Assembly (NCBI GenBank): GCA_028868825.1
Contig: JAGWTU010000024.1
Location: 1 to 64,000, forward strand
Origin: Burkholderiales bacterium
Lineage (GTDB): Bacteria > Pseudomonadota > Gammaproteobacteria > Burkholderiales > Burkholderiaceae_C
Length of the DNA stretch: 64,000 nt
Direction: 5' to 3'
Under the pieces are notes generated by a model, which made no database searches, was not told where the DNA came from, and saw nothing but the letters and a program-made list of their open reading frames with translations. Shown here piece by piece: positions 33,762 through 43,500 of this stretch. Position numbers and translations under genes: made by a program. Positions within the stretch are counted from its first letter, which is position 1. Each line of letters starts with the position of its first letter.

Positions 33762-34535
33762 ATGTGCCAGCTGCTCGGCATGAACGCCAACACGCCGACC
33801 GACGTGATGTTCAGCTTCACCGGCCTGGCGACGCGCGCCGACGAGCACAAGGACGGTTTCGGCATCGCCTTCTTCGAGGACCGCGGCCTGCGCCATTTCA
33901 TCGACCACCAGAGCGCCCGCGTGAGCCCGGTGGCGCGGCTGGTGCGCGACTACCCGATCCACAGCGACATCGTCATCGCCCATATCCGCAAGGCCACGCA
34001 GGGCCGCGTCGCGCTCGAGAACAGCCACCCCTTCGTGCGCGAACTCTGGGGCCGCTACTGGGTGTTCGCGCACAACGGCGACCTCAAGGGCTTCGAGCCG
34101 CGCCTGCACGGTGCCTTCCGCCCGGTCGGCGACACCGACAGCGAACGCGCCTTCTGCTGGCTTATGCAGGAACTGGCGAAGTCGCATGCCGGCGTGCCCA
34201 GCGTCGAGGAACTCAGCTGCACGCTGCGCGAGCTGCTGCCGCGGCCGGCCGCGCATGGCACCTTCAACATGCTGCTGAGCAACGGCGTCGCGCTCTGGGC
34301 CCATGGCACGACGCAGCTGTGGTCGCTGCAGCGGCGCCACCCCTTCGGCGCCGCGCGGCTCGCCGACGAGGACGTCAGCGTCGACTTCGCGCCGCTGACG
34401 ACGCCGCGCGATCGCGTCGCCCTCGTCGCGACGCAGCCGCTGACGGCGGGCGAGGACTGGCAACCCTTCGCGCCGGGCGAGATGCGCGTCTTCGTCGGCG
34501 GCGACCAGGTCGCGGCGGGGCCCTGCCGCGGCTGA
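33762..34535 (+). CDS. Class II glutamine amidotransferase (YafJ-like)
   Basis: MCQLLGMNANTPTDVMFSFT places Cys2 next to the initiator Met; after Met removal it is the N-terminal nucleophile. The Ntn motifs DGFGIAFFED, HIRKATQGRVALENSHPF and FAHNGDL are typical of YafJ/DUF3412-like amidotransferases. There is no synthase or ligase domain, so it acts on an unknown acceptor or works as a glutaminase. 257 residues. It follows the flavoprotein gene directly with one intervening base and is likely in the same transcript. Confidence 0.9.
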   Translation: MCQLLGMNANTPTDVMFSFTGLATRADEHKDGFGIAFFEDRGLRHFIDHQSARVSPVARLVRDYPIHSDIVIAHIRKATQGRVALENSHPFVRELWGRYWVFAHNGDLKGFEPRLHGAFRPVGDTDSERAFCWLMQELAKSHAGVPSVEELSCTLRELLPRPAAHGTFNMLLSNGVALWAHGTTQLWSLQRRHPFGAARLADEDVSVDFAPLTTPRDRVALVATQPLTAGEDWQPFAPGEMRVFVGGDQVAAGPCRG

Positions 34536-34537
34536 GG

Positions 34538-34557
34538 CCCCGGGGCAGGACCCGGGG
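34538..34557 (+). terminator. Short hairpin after the amidotransferase gene
   Basis: CCCCGGG and CCCGGGG flank a six-base loop (GCAGGA) just after the amidotransferase stop codon. A seven-pair all-G+C stem is stable, but no T-run follows and the M14 gene begins 34 bases later on the same strand. It may slow or only partly stop transcription. Confidence 0.3.
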
Positions 34558-34591
34558 GTAGGATCGCCGCACCCACCTTCAGCACCGTGCC

Positions 34592-36283
34592 ATGGCCGAC
34601 TTCCCCGTCCCGCGCTTCGACCAGTTCTATCGCCACGCCGAACTCACGCGGCTGCTGCAGGACTACGCCGCCGCCGCGCCGCAGCTGGTGTCGCTGGCCA
34701 GCCTGGGCCCCAGCCACGAGGGGCGCGAGATCTGGATCCTGACGCTGACCAACCGCGCCACCGGCAGCGACCTCGACAAGCCGGCGTTCTGGGTCGACGG
34801 CAACATCCACGCCGCCGAGCTCACCGCCGGCACCGCCTGCCTGTACTGGCTGCACCACCTCGTCAGCGGCTACGCGAGCGATGCGCGCGTGCGCGAGCTG
34901 CTCGACACGCGCGTCGTCTACCTCGTGCCACGGCTGAACCCCGACGGCGCCGAGCTCGCGCTGGCCGACAAGCCGCGCCATATCCGCAGCAGCACGCGCC
35001 CCTACCCCCACGACGAGGAAGCGGTCGACGGGCTGACGATCGAGGACGTCGACGGCGACGGCCGCGTGCTGCAGATGCGCGTGCCCGACCCGCATGGCAC
35101 CTGGCGCCAGCACGAGTCCGACCCGCGGCTGATGGTCGCGCGCGAGCCCGGCGAGTTCGGCGGCAGCTACTACCGCCTGATCCCGGAAGGCACGATCCGG
35201 CATTACGACGGGCTGAAGATCACCGCCAACCCCGACCGCGAAGGGCTGGACCTGAACCGCAACTTCCCCGCCTTCTGGCGCCAGGAGTTCGAGCAGGCCG
35301 GCGCCGGCCCCTACCCGACGAGCGAGCCCGAGGTGCGGGCGATGGTGCGCTTCGTCGCCGCGCATCCGAACATCGGCGCCGCGGTCAGCTTCCACACCCA
35401 CGGCGGCGTGATCCTGCGGCCGATGAGCACGCAAAGCGACGAGGACATGACGCCCGAGGACCTGTGGCTCTACAAGCGGCTGTCCGAGCGCGGCACCCGG
35501 CTCACCGGCTACCCGGCCGTGAGCATCTGGCACGACTTCAAGTACCACCCCAAGCAGGTCATCACCGGCGCCCAGGACTGGTTCTACGAGCATCTGGGCG
35601 CGCTGTTCTGGACCGTCGAGATGTGGTCGCCGAACCGCGAGGCCGGCATCACCGACTACAAGTGGATCGACTGGTACCGCGAGCATGGCGTCGACGACGA
35701 CCTCAAGCTGCTGAAGTGGAGCGACGAGCATTGCGGCGGCCGCGCCCATGTCGACTGGTACCCGTTCCGCCATCCGCAGCTCGGCATGGTCGAGATCGGC
35801 GGCTGGGACCGCATGAACTACTGGCGCAACCCGCCGCCGGCGCTGCGCGAGCGCGAGGCGGCGCGCTTCCCGGCCTGGCTCGACCAGATCGCGCTGGCGC
35901 TGCCGCGGCTCGAGGTGCTGCGCGCCGAGGTCCGCGCGCTCGGCCCCGACAGCTGGCGCGTGCGCTTCGCCGTCGCCAACAGCGGCTATCTGCCGGCCTA
36001 CGTCACGAAGCGCGCCATCGAGCGCAAGACGGTGCGCGGCACGGTGTTCGAGATCCACCTGCCCCCCGGCGTCACGCTCGCCGCGGGCCAGGAGCGCGTC
36101 ATCGGCGCCCACCTCGAGGGCCATGCGCCGAAGGCCTCGCTGCAGTCGGCGCCGAACCGCGAGGTCACCGCCGACCGCGCCGTCGTCGAATGGGTCGTGC
36201 GCGGTGCGCGCGGCGCCGCCGTGGGCCTGAGCGCCAGCGCCGACCGCGCCGGCACGGTGCGCACCGAAGTCACACTCGATTGA
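34592..36283 (+). CDS. M14 family zinc carboxypeptidase
   Basis: 563 residues. Zinc ligands are supplied by DGNIHAAELTAG (HxxE) and by His in SFHTHGGV; the catalytic Glu is in FWTVEMWSPN. The Arg/Asn site NRNFPAFWRQEFE is also seen. The C-terminal part (about 430-560) is a beta-sandwich-like domain. No signal peptide is visible (MADFPVPRFDQFYRHAELTR), which suggests a cytoplasmic enzyme. Related bacterial proteins are annotated as M14 metallopeptidases of unknown substrate. Its 3' end overlaps the PAP2 gene by 14 bases, in convergent orientation. Confidence 0.9.
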   Translation: MADFPVPRFDQFYRHAELTRLLQDYAAAAPQLVSLASLGPSHEGREIWILTLTNRATGSDLDKPAFWVDGNIHAAELTAGTACLYWLHHLVSGYASDARVRELLDTRVVYLVPRLNPDGAELALADKPRHIRSSTRPYPHDEEAVDGLTIEDVDGDGRVLQMRVPDPHGTWRQHESDPRLMVAREPGEFGGSYYRLIPEGTIRHYDGLKITANPDREGLDLNRNFPAFWRQEFEQAGAGPYPTSEPEVRAMVRFVAAHPNIGAAVSFHTHGGVILRPMSTQSDEDMTPEDLWLYKRLSERGTRLTGYPAVSIWHDFKYHPKQVITGAQDWFYEHLGALFWTVEMWSPNREAGITDYKWIDWYREHGVDDDLKLLKWSDEHCGGRAHVDWYPFRHPQLGMVEIGGWDRMNYWRNPPPALREREAARFPAWLDQIALALPRLEVLRAEVRALGPDSWRVRFAVANSGYLPAYVTKRAIERKTVRGTVFEIHLPPGVTLAAGQERVIGAHLEGHAPKASLQSAPNREVTADRAVVEWVVRGARGAAVGLSASADRAGTVRTEVTLD

Positions 36284-36926
36284 GCCGTTCTCTCGCGTGC
36301 AATTCGGCCCGCGTGTAGGGCCGCTCATGCCCCGAGATCGCGAGCGCCAGCCGCGTGACGATGGCGTGGGTCTGCGACGGCGGCGCCAGCCGCGGCGTCG
36401 CCACCAGCCACAGGGCGACCAGGGTCGGCGCCCAGAGGCCGAAATGACCGCGCGGCGAGCGCGCATGGCCCAGCGCCAACACCCCGACGGCGCCGCCGAC
36501 GACGAGTCCGGCGATGACCTCGGACACCGAATGCGCCTGCGTGATGACGCGCGAGACGCCGACCAGCAGCGCCAGCAGCGCCCCCGCGACCACGGCGGCG
36601 CGCACCCAGCCCGGTCGCTCGCCGGGCACGAGCGTGGCCCCCAGCAGCGGGTAGACGGCGGCGGCGAACATCGCGTGGCCCGAGATGCCGGTGAAGTCCA
36701 GTACCGCCGAGCCGACACCCCAGCCGATGAAGGCGACCTTGCTCGCCGTCGTCAGCAGCACGGCCAGCGCCAGCGCCGCCAGCCACGACCGCGCGAGGCG
36801 GCGCCCGGCGGCGCTGCGCGCGAGCGCGAGCAGCGCCAGCACCGCGGCCGGCAGCAGGATCTGCGCCTCGCCGACGCGCGTGAACAGGTGCCAGTCGATG
36901 GTGGGCAGCGATGCGAGCCCGCTCAT
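36270..36926 (-). CDS. PAP2 superfamily phosphatase
   Basis: 218 residues with about six membrane helices. The PAP2 motifs are GISGHAMFAAAVYP (the PSGH motif with catalytic His) and SRVITQAHSVSEVIAGL (SRxxxxxH, nucleophile His). The first motif KxxxxxxRP is only partly present (KVAFIGWGVG), so phosphate contacts may differ. Likely substrates are lipid pyrophosphates or phosphatidic acid, not resolved here. ATG 36926 overlaps the stop of the ArsC-like gene (ATGA). Confidence 0.86.
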   Translation of the reverse strand: MSGLASLPTIDWHLFTRVGEAQILLPAAVLALLALARSAAGRRLARSWLAALALAVLLTTASKVAFIGWGVGSAVLDFTGISGHAMFAAAVYPLLGATLVPGERPGWVRAAVVAGALLALLVGVSRVITQAHSVSEVIAGLVVGGAVGVLALGHARSPRGHFGLWAPTLVALWLVATPRLAPPSQTHAIVTRLALAISGHERPYTRAELHARERLNRV

Positions 36927-37297
36927 CCGGCGTGCGGCTCCGCGCCACGACCCGCGGCAGGCGGCCATTGCGTCGGCGTGAAGCCGACCGTGATCGCCGC
37001 CGGCCAGACGACGACCGGGCGCTTGATCACGCTGGGCTGCGCCCGCATCAGCGCGCAGGCGCCGGCGGCATCGGCGGCCGCCGCGCGCGTCGCGTCGTCG
37101 AGGCGGCGCCAGGTGTTGCCCTGGCGATTCAGCAGCCGCTCCCAGCCGACGGCGGCGACCCAGGCGTCGAGCGCCTCGGCCGGCACGCCGGCCTTCTTGA
37201 AGTCGTGGAATGCGACTTCGATGCCTTGCTCGGCGAACCAGGCGCGCGCCTTCTTCACCGTGTCGCAGTTCGGGATGCCGTAGAGCTGGACCTTCAT
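36923..37297 (-). CDS. ArsC/Spx-like thioredoxin-fold protein (YffB type)
   Basis: 124 residues opening MKVQLYGIPNCDTVKKARAW: single active Cys (Cys11) as in the YffB/ArsC family. FKKAGVPAEALDAWVAAVGW and the late segment PSVIKRPVVVW give the usual fold and the cis-Pro stretch (KRPV). True arsenate reduction is not implied; YffB-type proteins are glutathione-dependent oxidoreductase-like. It lies upstream of the PAP2 gene with a four-base overlap. Confidence 0.9.
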   Translation of the reverse strand: MKVQLYGIPNCDTVKKARAWFAEQGIEVAFHDFKKAGVPAEALDAWVAAVGWERLLNRQGNTWRRLDDATRAAAADAAGACALMRAQPSVIKRPVVVWPAAITVGFTPTQWPPAAGRGAEPHAG

Positions 37298-37336
37298 GGT
37301 CTCGATTCTGGACCAGAGCTGCGCTACCGTCGCACG

Positions 37337-38236
37337 ATGCCCGCGCCCGCCGCCACCCCCGCCGTGCCCGCCGTCTGCCCGAATTGCGATGCGGCGCTCG
37401 CCGGCTACGCGCCGCCGCCGCGCTACTGCCCGCGCTGCGGCCAGGAGACGCGGGTGCAGGCGCCGACGCTGCGCGAGTTCGCGCAGCAGTTCGGCGGCGC
37501 CTATCTCTCGACCGAGGGTGCGCTGTGGCGCACGCTGGCGCTGCTGCTGCGCCCGGGCGAGCTGACGCGGCGCTACCTCGCCGGGCAGCGCCGGCGCTAC
37601 GTGTTGCCGCTGCGCCTGTACCTGACGGTGAGCCTGCTGGCGCTGCTGGTGGTCAGGTTGCAGACCCAGGTCGAGTTCCGCTTCAACCAGAAGGACATCG
37701 CCAGCGCCTCGAGCGAGCTGCGGGATTTCTCGATCGTCAGCCTGGGGGCGAACGGCCCCCGGGTCGGGCGCAAGGACGGCGTCTTCTATTGCCAGCACCT
37801 GCCCGCCGCGATCTGCGCACGCGCGCAACGCCGCATCGACATCGACCCGAAATCGCTCGGCGATGCCATCGACCAGTATCGCGAACGCCTGGTCGGCCAC
37901 ATCGGCGGCGCGATGTTCCTGCTCGTGCCGGCCTTCGCGCTGTGGCTGCGGCTGGCCTACCTGAACCGCCGCATGCGCTACACCGAGCACCTCGTGTTCG
38001 CGCTGCACCTGCACACGGCCTGGTTCATCGCCCTGGCGCTGATCATGACGAACGTCGGCTGGCTGGCGGCGATCGGCACCTTCGCGGCACCGATCTACGC
38101 CTGGCTGGCCCTGGGCCGGGTCTACCGCGACCGCCGGTGGACGCGCGCGCTGCGCGTGGCGATGATCACCGGGCTGTATTTCGTGACCCTGGTGCTGGCG
38201 CTGGCGTTGCTGCTGATCGTGACGCTGCTGCTCTGA
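37337..38236 (+). CDS. DUF3667 membrane protein with N-terminal zinc ribbon
   Basis: 299 residues. After a Pro/Ala-rich start comes CPNCDAALAGYAPPPRYCPR with CGQ, a C4 zinc ribbon; then LREFAQQFGGAYLSTEGALW and LLLRPGELTRRYLAGQRRRY, the DUF3667 core, and about four to five membrane helices at the C-terminal half. Function is unknown. It is divergent from the ArsC-like gene over 39 bases and precedes purB by 100 bases. Confidence 0.87.
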   Translation: MPAPAATPAVPAVCPNCDAALAGYAPPPRYCPRCGQETRVQAPTLREFAQQFGGAYLSTEGALWRTLALLLRPGELTRRYLAGQRRRYVLPLRLYLTVSLLALLVVRLQTQVEFRFNQKDIASASSELRDFSIVSLGANGPRVGRKDGVFYCQHLPAAICARAQRRIDIDPKSLGDAIDQYRERLVGHIGGAMFLLVPAFALWLRLAYLNRRMRYTEHLVFALHLHTAWFIALALIMTNVGWLAAIGTFAAPIYAWLALGRVYRDRRWTRALRVAMITGLYFVTLVLALALLLIVTLLL

Positions 38237-38336
38237 GGTCGGCACCGATCACCGTCGTTGGTTCAGGGTCCGCATCCTAGAATCGCTACCGCCGCGCCCC
38301 GCCCGCCCCCCGCCCCGCTTCCCGACCCCGCTCGCG

Positions 38337-39707
38337 ATGAACTCCGCTCCCCTGCTCGCCCTCTCGCCGCTCGACGGCCGCTACGCCGCCCGCATGGGCG
38401 CGCTGCGCCCGCTGCTGTCCGAATTCGGACTCATGCGCCACCGCGTCCAGGTCGAGGTCGAATGGTTCATCGCGCTGTCCGAGGCCGGCTGGCGCGAATT
38501 CCCGCCGCTCGCCGAGGCCTCGCGCGGGCTGCTGCGCTCGCTCGTCGTGCGCTTCGCCGAGGCCGATGCGCAGGCCATCAAGGACATCGAGAAGACGACC
38601 AATCACGACGTCAAGGCGGTCGAGATCTGGATCAAGTCGCGTCTCAAGGGCCATGCCGAACTCGAGCGCGCGAGCGAGTTCGTCCACTTCGCCTGCACGA
38701 GCGAGGACATCAACAACACCAGCCACGCGCTGATGCTGAAGACCGCGCGCGAGCAGGTGCTGCTGCCGGCGCTCGACCGCCTGCAGCTGAAGCTGACGCA
38801 GATGGCGCACGAGCTGGCCGCGCTGCCGATGCTCAGCCGCACCCACGGCCAGACGGCGAGCCCGACGACAGTGGGCAAGGAGGTCGCCAACGTCGCCGCG
38901 CGGCTGGCGACGGCGCGCGAGCGCATCGCCCGCGTGCCGCTGCTGGCGAAGATGAACGGCGCCGTCGGCAACTACAACGCCCACCTCGCCGCCTACCCCG
39001 GGCACGACTGGCCGGCCTTCAGCCGCCGCGTCGTCGAGGAGCGGCTGGGCCTGGCCTTCAACCCCTACACGATCCAGATCGAGCCGCACGACTACATGGC
39101 CGAGCTGTTCGACGCCGTGACGCGCGCCAACACGCTGCTCATCGACTGGTCGCGCGATGTCTGGGGCTATGTCTCGCTGGGTTACTTCAAGCAGCGGCTG
39201 AAGGCCGGCGAGGTCGGCTCGAGCACGATGCCGCACAAGGTCAACCCGATCGACTTCGAGAACGCCGAGGGCAATTTCGGCCTCGCCAACGCGCTGCTCA
39301 CGCACATGAGCCAGAAGCTGCCGGTGAGCCGCTGGCAGCGCGACCTCACCGACAGCACCGTGCTGCGCAATATGGGCGTCGCGCTGGGCTACGCGCTGCT
39401 CGCCTACGACAGCCTGGCGCGCGGCCTCGACAAGCTCGAGGTCAACGCCGACGCGCTGGCCGCCGACCTCGACGCCGCCTGGGAGGTGCTGGCCGAGCCG
39501 GTGCAGACCGTCATGCGCCGCCACGGCCTGCCCGAACCGTACGACCGGCTGAAGGCCTTCACGCGCGGGCGGCCGATCACGCGCGAGCTGATGCAGGACT
39601 TCATCCGCGACCTCGAACTGCCGGCCGACGAAAAGGAAAGGCTGCTCGCGCTCACACCCGCCGGCTACACCGGCCTGGCCGAAGCGCTGGCGCGGGCCTG
39701 GCGATGA
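38337..39707 (+). CDS. purB: Adenylosuccinate lyase
   Basis: 456 residues, fumarase/aspartase superfamily, catalysing two steps of purine synthesis (SAICAR to AICAR, adenylosuccinate to AMP). Motifs: LSPLDGRYAARMGALRPLLS, FVHFACTSEDINNTSHAL, MLSRTHGQTASPTTVGKE and the flexible loop signature GSSTMPHKVNPIDFENAEGN. Length and order match the gammaproteobacterial/betaproteobacterial type. The stop codon overlaps the pyrF start (ATGA). Confidence 0.96.
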   Translation: MNSAPLLALSPLDGRYAARMGALRPLLSEFGLMRHRVQVEVEWFIALSEAGWREFPPLAEASRGLLRSLVVRFAEADAQAIKDIEKTTNHDVKAVEIWIKSRLKGHAELERASEFVHFACTSEDINNTSHALMLKTAREQVLLPALDRLQLKLTQMAHELAALPMLSRTHGQTASPTTVGKEVANVAARLATARERIARVPLLAKMNGAVGNYNAHLAAYPGHDWPAFSRRVVEERLGLAFNPYTIQIEPHDYMAELFDAVTRANTLLIDWSRDVWGYVSLGYFKQRLKAGEVGSSTMPHKVNPIDFENAEGNFGLANALLTHMSQKLPVSRWQRDLTDSTVLRNMGVALGYALLAYDSLARGLDKLEVNADALAADLDAAWEVLAEPVQTVMRRHGLPEPYDRLKAFTRGRPITRELMQDFIRDLELPADEKERLLALTPAGYTGLAEALARAWR

Positions 39708-40540
39708 GCGGCTTCCGCGCCGCGCTGATCGCCGCGCAGCAGCGCCAGGGCTCGATGCTGTGCGTCGGCCTCGACCCCGATCCGGCGAAGTTCCCGCTCG
39801 CGTGGCGCGGCGACGCGTCGCGCATCTTCGAGTTCTGCGCCGCTATCGTCGACGCCACGCGCGACCTCGTGTGCGCCTTCAAGCCGCAGATCGCCTACTT
39901 CGCCGCGCACCGCGCCGAGGACCAGCTCGAGCGCCTGATCGCGCATTGCCACGCCGTCGCGCCCGACGTGCCGGTGATCCTCGACGCCAAGCGCGGCGAC
40001 ATCGGCGCCACCGCCGCGCAGTACGCGGTCGAGGCCTTCGAGCGCTACCGCGCCGACGCCGTCACGCTGTCGCCGTTCATGGGCCTGGATTCGATCGAGC
40101 CCTATATGCGCTACACCGGCAAGGGCCTGATCCTGCTGTGCCGGACCTCGAACCCCGGCGGCAGCGACCTGCAGGCGCAGCCGCTGGCCGGCGCCGACGG
40201 GCGGCCGGCGGGGCTGCTCTACGAACATCTCGCGCGCCTGGCGGCGACCGAGTGGAACGGCGGCGGCGAGCTCGGCCTCGTCGTCGGCGCGACCTACCCG
40301 GCCGAGGTCGCGCGCGTGCGCGAACTCGCGCCGACGCTGCCGCTGCTGATCCCCGGCATCGGCGCCCAGGGCGGCGATGCCGCGGCCACCGTGCGCGCGG
40401 GCCGGCGCGACGGCGGGCCGATCGTCGTCAGCTCGTCGCGCGCGGTGCTCTATGCCGGCGCCGACGGCGAGGACCACGCCGTCGCCGCGCGGCGCGCGGC
40501 GACGGCGGCGCGCGACGAACTCGAGCGCGCTCGACGCTGA
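39704..40540 (+). CDS. pyrF: Orotidine 5'-phosphate decarboxylase
   Basis: 278 residues, the longer type 2 form of PyrF. CVGLDPDPAKFP opens the barrel; VILDAKRGDIGATAAQYA carries the catalytic Lys/Asp pattern (DxKRxDI), then VTLSPFMGLDSIEPYM, ILCRTSNPGGSD-like segment and LIPGIGAQGG near the phosphate site. It makes UMP in pyrimidine synthesis. purB and pyrF overlap by four bases and are followed after five bases by a hybrid kinase gene. Confidence 0.95.
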   Translation: MSGFRAALIAAQQRQGSMLCVGLDPDPAKFPLAWRGDASRIFEFCAAIVDATRDLVCAFKPQIAYFAAHRAEDQLERLIAHCHAVAPDVPVILDAKRGDIGATAAQYAVEAFERYRADAVTLSPFMGLDSIEPYMRYTGKGLILLCRTSNPGGSDLQAQPLAGADGRPAGLLYEHLARLAATEWNGGGELGLVVGATYPAEVARVRELAPTLPLLIPGIGAQGGDAAATVRAGRRDGGPIVVSSSRAVLYAGADGEDHAVAARRAATAARDELERARR

Positions 40541-40545
40541 ACGCG

Positions 40546-43500
40546 ATGCGGCAGCTGGGCCCGGAGACCTTGGCCGAACTGCCCGCCGCTGCGCTGCGCC
40601 GCGCCGCGCCGGCGCCGGTTTCGGGGCCGCTGCTCGGGCGCATGGCGCGCGCCTGCCTCTGGGCCTGCGCCGCCTCCTGCGGCGTCGCCGCGGTGATGAT
40701 GGCGACGATGGTGCCGCACGCCGAGGCCGCGGCACGGCTGCTGGCGCTCGTCTTCGCGCTGCTGGCGCTGGCCAGCGCCGCCGCGGTGCGGCTGCCCGAG
40801 CGCCGGCTTGCCGTCGCGCTGACCATGCTCACGGCCGCCATCTTCGTCGCCATCGGTGCCACCGCGCTGGCCGTCGGCTGGGGCTCGGCCGCACCCGGAC
40901 TGCCGCTGGCCGGGCTCGTCGTCTGCATGGTCTGCGCCGTCGCCGGCTGGCGCGCCGGCGCGCTGCTGGCCCTCGTCGCCGCGCTGACGGTCGCCGGCGT
41001 CGCATGGCTCGGCCCGCTGCCGGCCGTGATGGCGACGCGGCCGTCGGGCGCGATGCTCGTGGCGACCGAACTGCTGTCGATCGCCGGCGGGCTCGCCGCC
41101 GGTGTGATCATCTCGCACGTGATGGGGCGCTACATCGCCTCGGCGCAGGAGCGCGAGGAGCGTTTCCGCAGCCTGCTCGGCCTGGCCGCCGACGGCTATT
41201 GGGAAATCGACCAGGACTACCGGCTGCGCGCCGCGACGAGCCCGCATGCCGGCGCGACGCCGCTGGCGGCCAACGGCGGTCTCGGCCAGGTGCCCTGGGA
41301 GCTCGACCGCTTCGGCTGCGATGCCGACATCCTCGACGAGCTGCAGGCCGATCTCGACCACCGGCTGCCGTTCCGCGACCTGCCCGTGCGCTGGGCCGTG
41401 GCGCCAGGCGAGATCCGCGACTACGTCGTCAGCGGCGAGCCGCGCTTCGACGCCCGCGGCGTCTTCACCGGCTACTGGGGCGTGGCGCGCGACGTCAGCG
41501 CCGTGCACGCCGCGCGCGACGCGCTGGCCGCCACCGAGACGCGCTACCAGGAGCTGTTCACGCGCATCCCGACGCCGCTGCTGCTGCACCGCAACGGCCG
41601 CATCATCGATGCCAACGCCGCCGCGCTCGTGCTGTTCGACCAGAACGACCTCGCCGCGCTCGCCCGGCACGACCTGCTGTCGTTCTACGAGAGCGGGGAT
41701 TCGCGCGAGCGCGCGCGCCGGCGCATGGAGCAGCTCGCCGGCCAGGCGGCGGGCACGGCGCTGCCGGTGACCGACTTCCGGCTGCGCATCGACGCGCGCG
41801 TCGTCAGCGTGCGCGCGACCTCGGTCTGCGTCGACGCCGAGGGCGGGCCGGCGATGCTCGCGATCTACGTCGACGACACCGAGCGCCTGGCGGCCGAGGA
41901 CGCCGTGCGGCGTTCCGAGGCGCTGCTGTCGCACCTCGTGGCGACCAGCCCCGACCTCATCACGCTGACCGAACTCGCCAGCGGCCGTTATGCGATGGTC
42001 AACCACGCCTTCGAGGCCGTCACCGGCTGGACGGCGGCCGAGGCGGTAGGCCGGACCTCGGTCGAACTCGGCATCTGGGGCAGCGACGAAGGGCGGGTCG
42101 AATTCGTCGAGCGCCTGCGCGCCGCGGGCCTGGTGCAGAACCTGCCGGTGAGCTTCGCCGCCAAGGACGGATCGCGCTTCTCGCTGCTCGTCTCGGCGGC
42201 GCGCTTCGTGATGGACCGGCGCGAGTACATGGTCATCAACGCCCGCGACGTCACGCGGACCGAGCGCGAGCGCATGGAGCGCGAGGCCATCCTCGCGAAC
42301 GCCTCGATCGGCATCGCCGTCACGCGCGACCGCCGCTACGTGCTCGCCAACCGCCACCTCGAACGCATCGTCGGCTGGGAGCGCGGCGAACTCGTCGGCC
42401 AGCACCCCTCGGTGGTCTGGAGCGACGACGACGAATACGCCCGCACCGGCCGCGCCATCGGCCCGGCGCTGGCGCGCGGCGAGGCGGTCGAGTTCGAATG
42501 CCAGGCGCGGCGCAAGGACGGCGGCACCTTCGTCTCGCGCGTGCGCGGACGCGCCATCGACCCCGCCCACCCCGAGCAGGGCGGCACGGTCTGGATCGTC
42601 GAGGACGTGACCGAGCGACGCCAGTTCGAGCAGGCGCTGGCGCGCGCGCGCGACGAGGCCGAAGCCGCCAACCGCGCCAAGAGCGCGTTCCTGGCCAACA
42701 CCAGCCACGAGCTGCGCACGCCGCTCAACGGCCTCATCGGCATGGCCCAGCTCGCCGGCGAGGACGGTCTCGACGAGGCGCAGCGGCGACAGTACCTGGA
42801 CCGCATCGTGCAGGACGCGCGGGCGCTGGCCGGCATCATCTCCGACATCCTCGACCTGTCGAAGATCGAGGCCGGCAAGTTCGCGCTCGAGTCGCGCGCC
42901 TTCCACCTCGCCGACGAGTTGCGCGAGCTGCAGCGCAGCTACGCCGTGCTGGCGAGCGCGCGCGGGCTCGCTCTGCGCCTGGAGATCGAGCCCGCGGCCG
43001 AGGGTCGCGTGCTCGGCGACCCGCTGCGCCTGCGCCAGATCGCCAGCAACTACCTGACCAACGCCATCAAGTTCACCGACGAGGGCACCGTCGTGCTGCG
43101 CCTGCGCGCCGGCACGGCGCCCGGGCGGCTGCGCCTGGAAGTGCAGGACAGCGGCGCCGGCATCGACGCGGCGACGCGCCAGCGCCTGTTCAAGCCCTTC
43201 ACCCAGGCCGACGACTCGACGACGCGGCGCTACGGCGGCACCGGGCTCGGGCTGTCGATCTGTCACGAGCTGGCGACGCTGATGGGCGGGGGCGTCGGCG
43301 TCGACAGCGAACCCGGCGCCGGCTGCCTGTTCTGGGCCGAGCTGCCGCTGCCGGCGGCGCCGCCGGGCGCGCCACCGGCGCCGCCGCCGGCCATGGCCGA
43401 CGACGCGCTCGTCGGGCGGCGCGTGCTGATGGTCGAGGACAACGCGGTGAACATGCTGATCGCCGTGACGATGCTCGAGCGCTGGGGCATCGAGGTCACG

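Noticed and set aside
39760..40545. Extension of the hybrid kinase back across pyrF
   Set aside because: The extension is an Arg-rich off-frame of pyrF; the kinase membrane region begins after ATG 40546.
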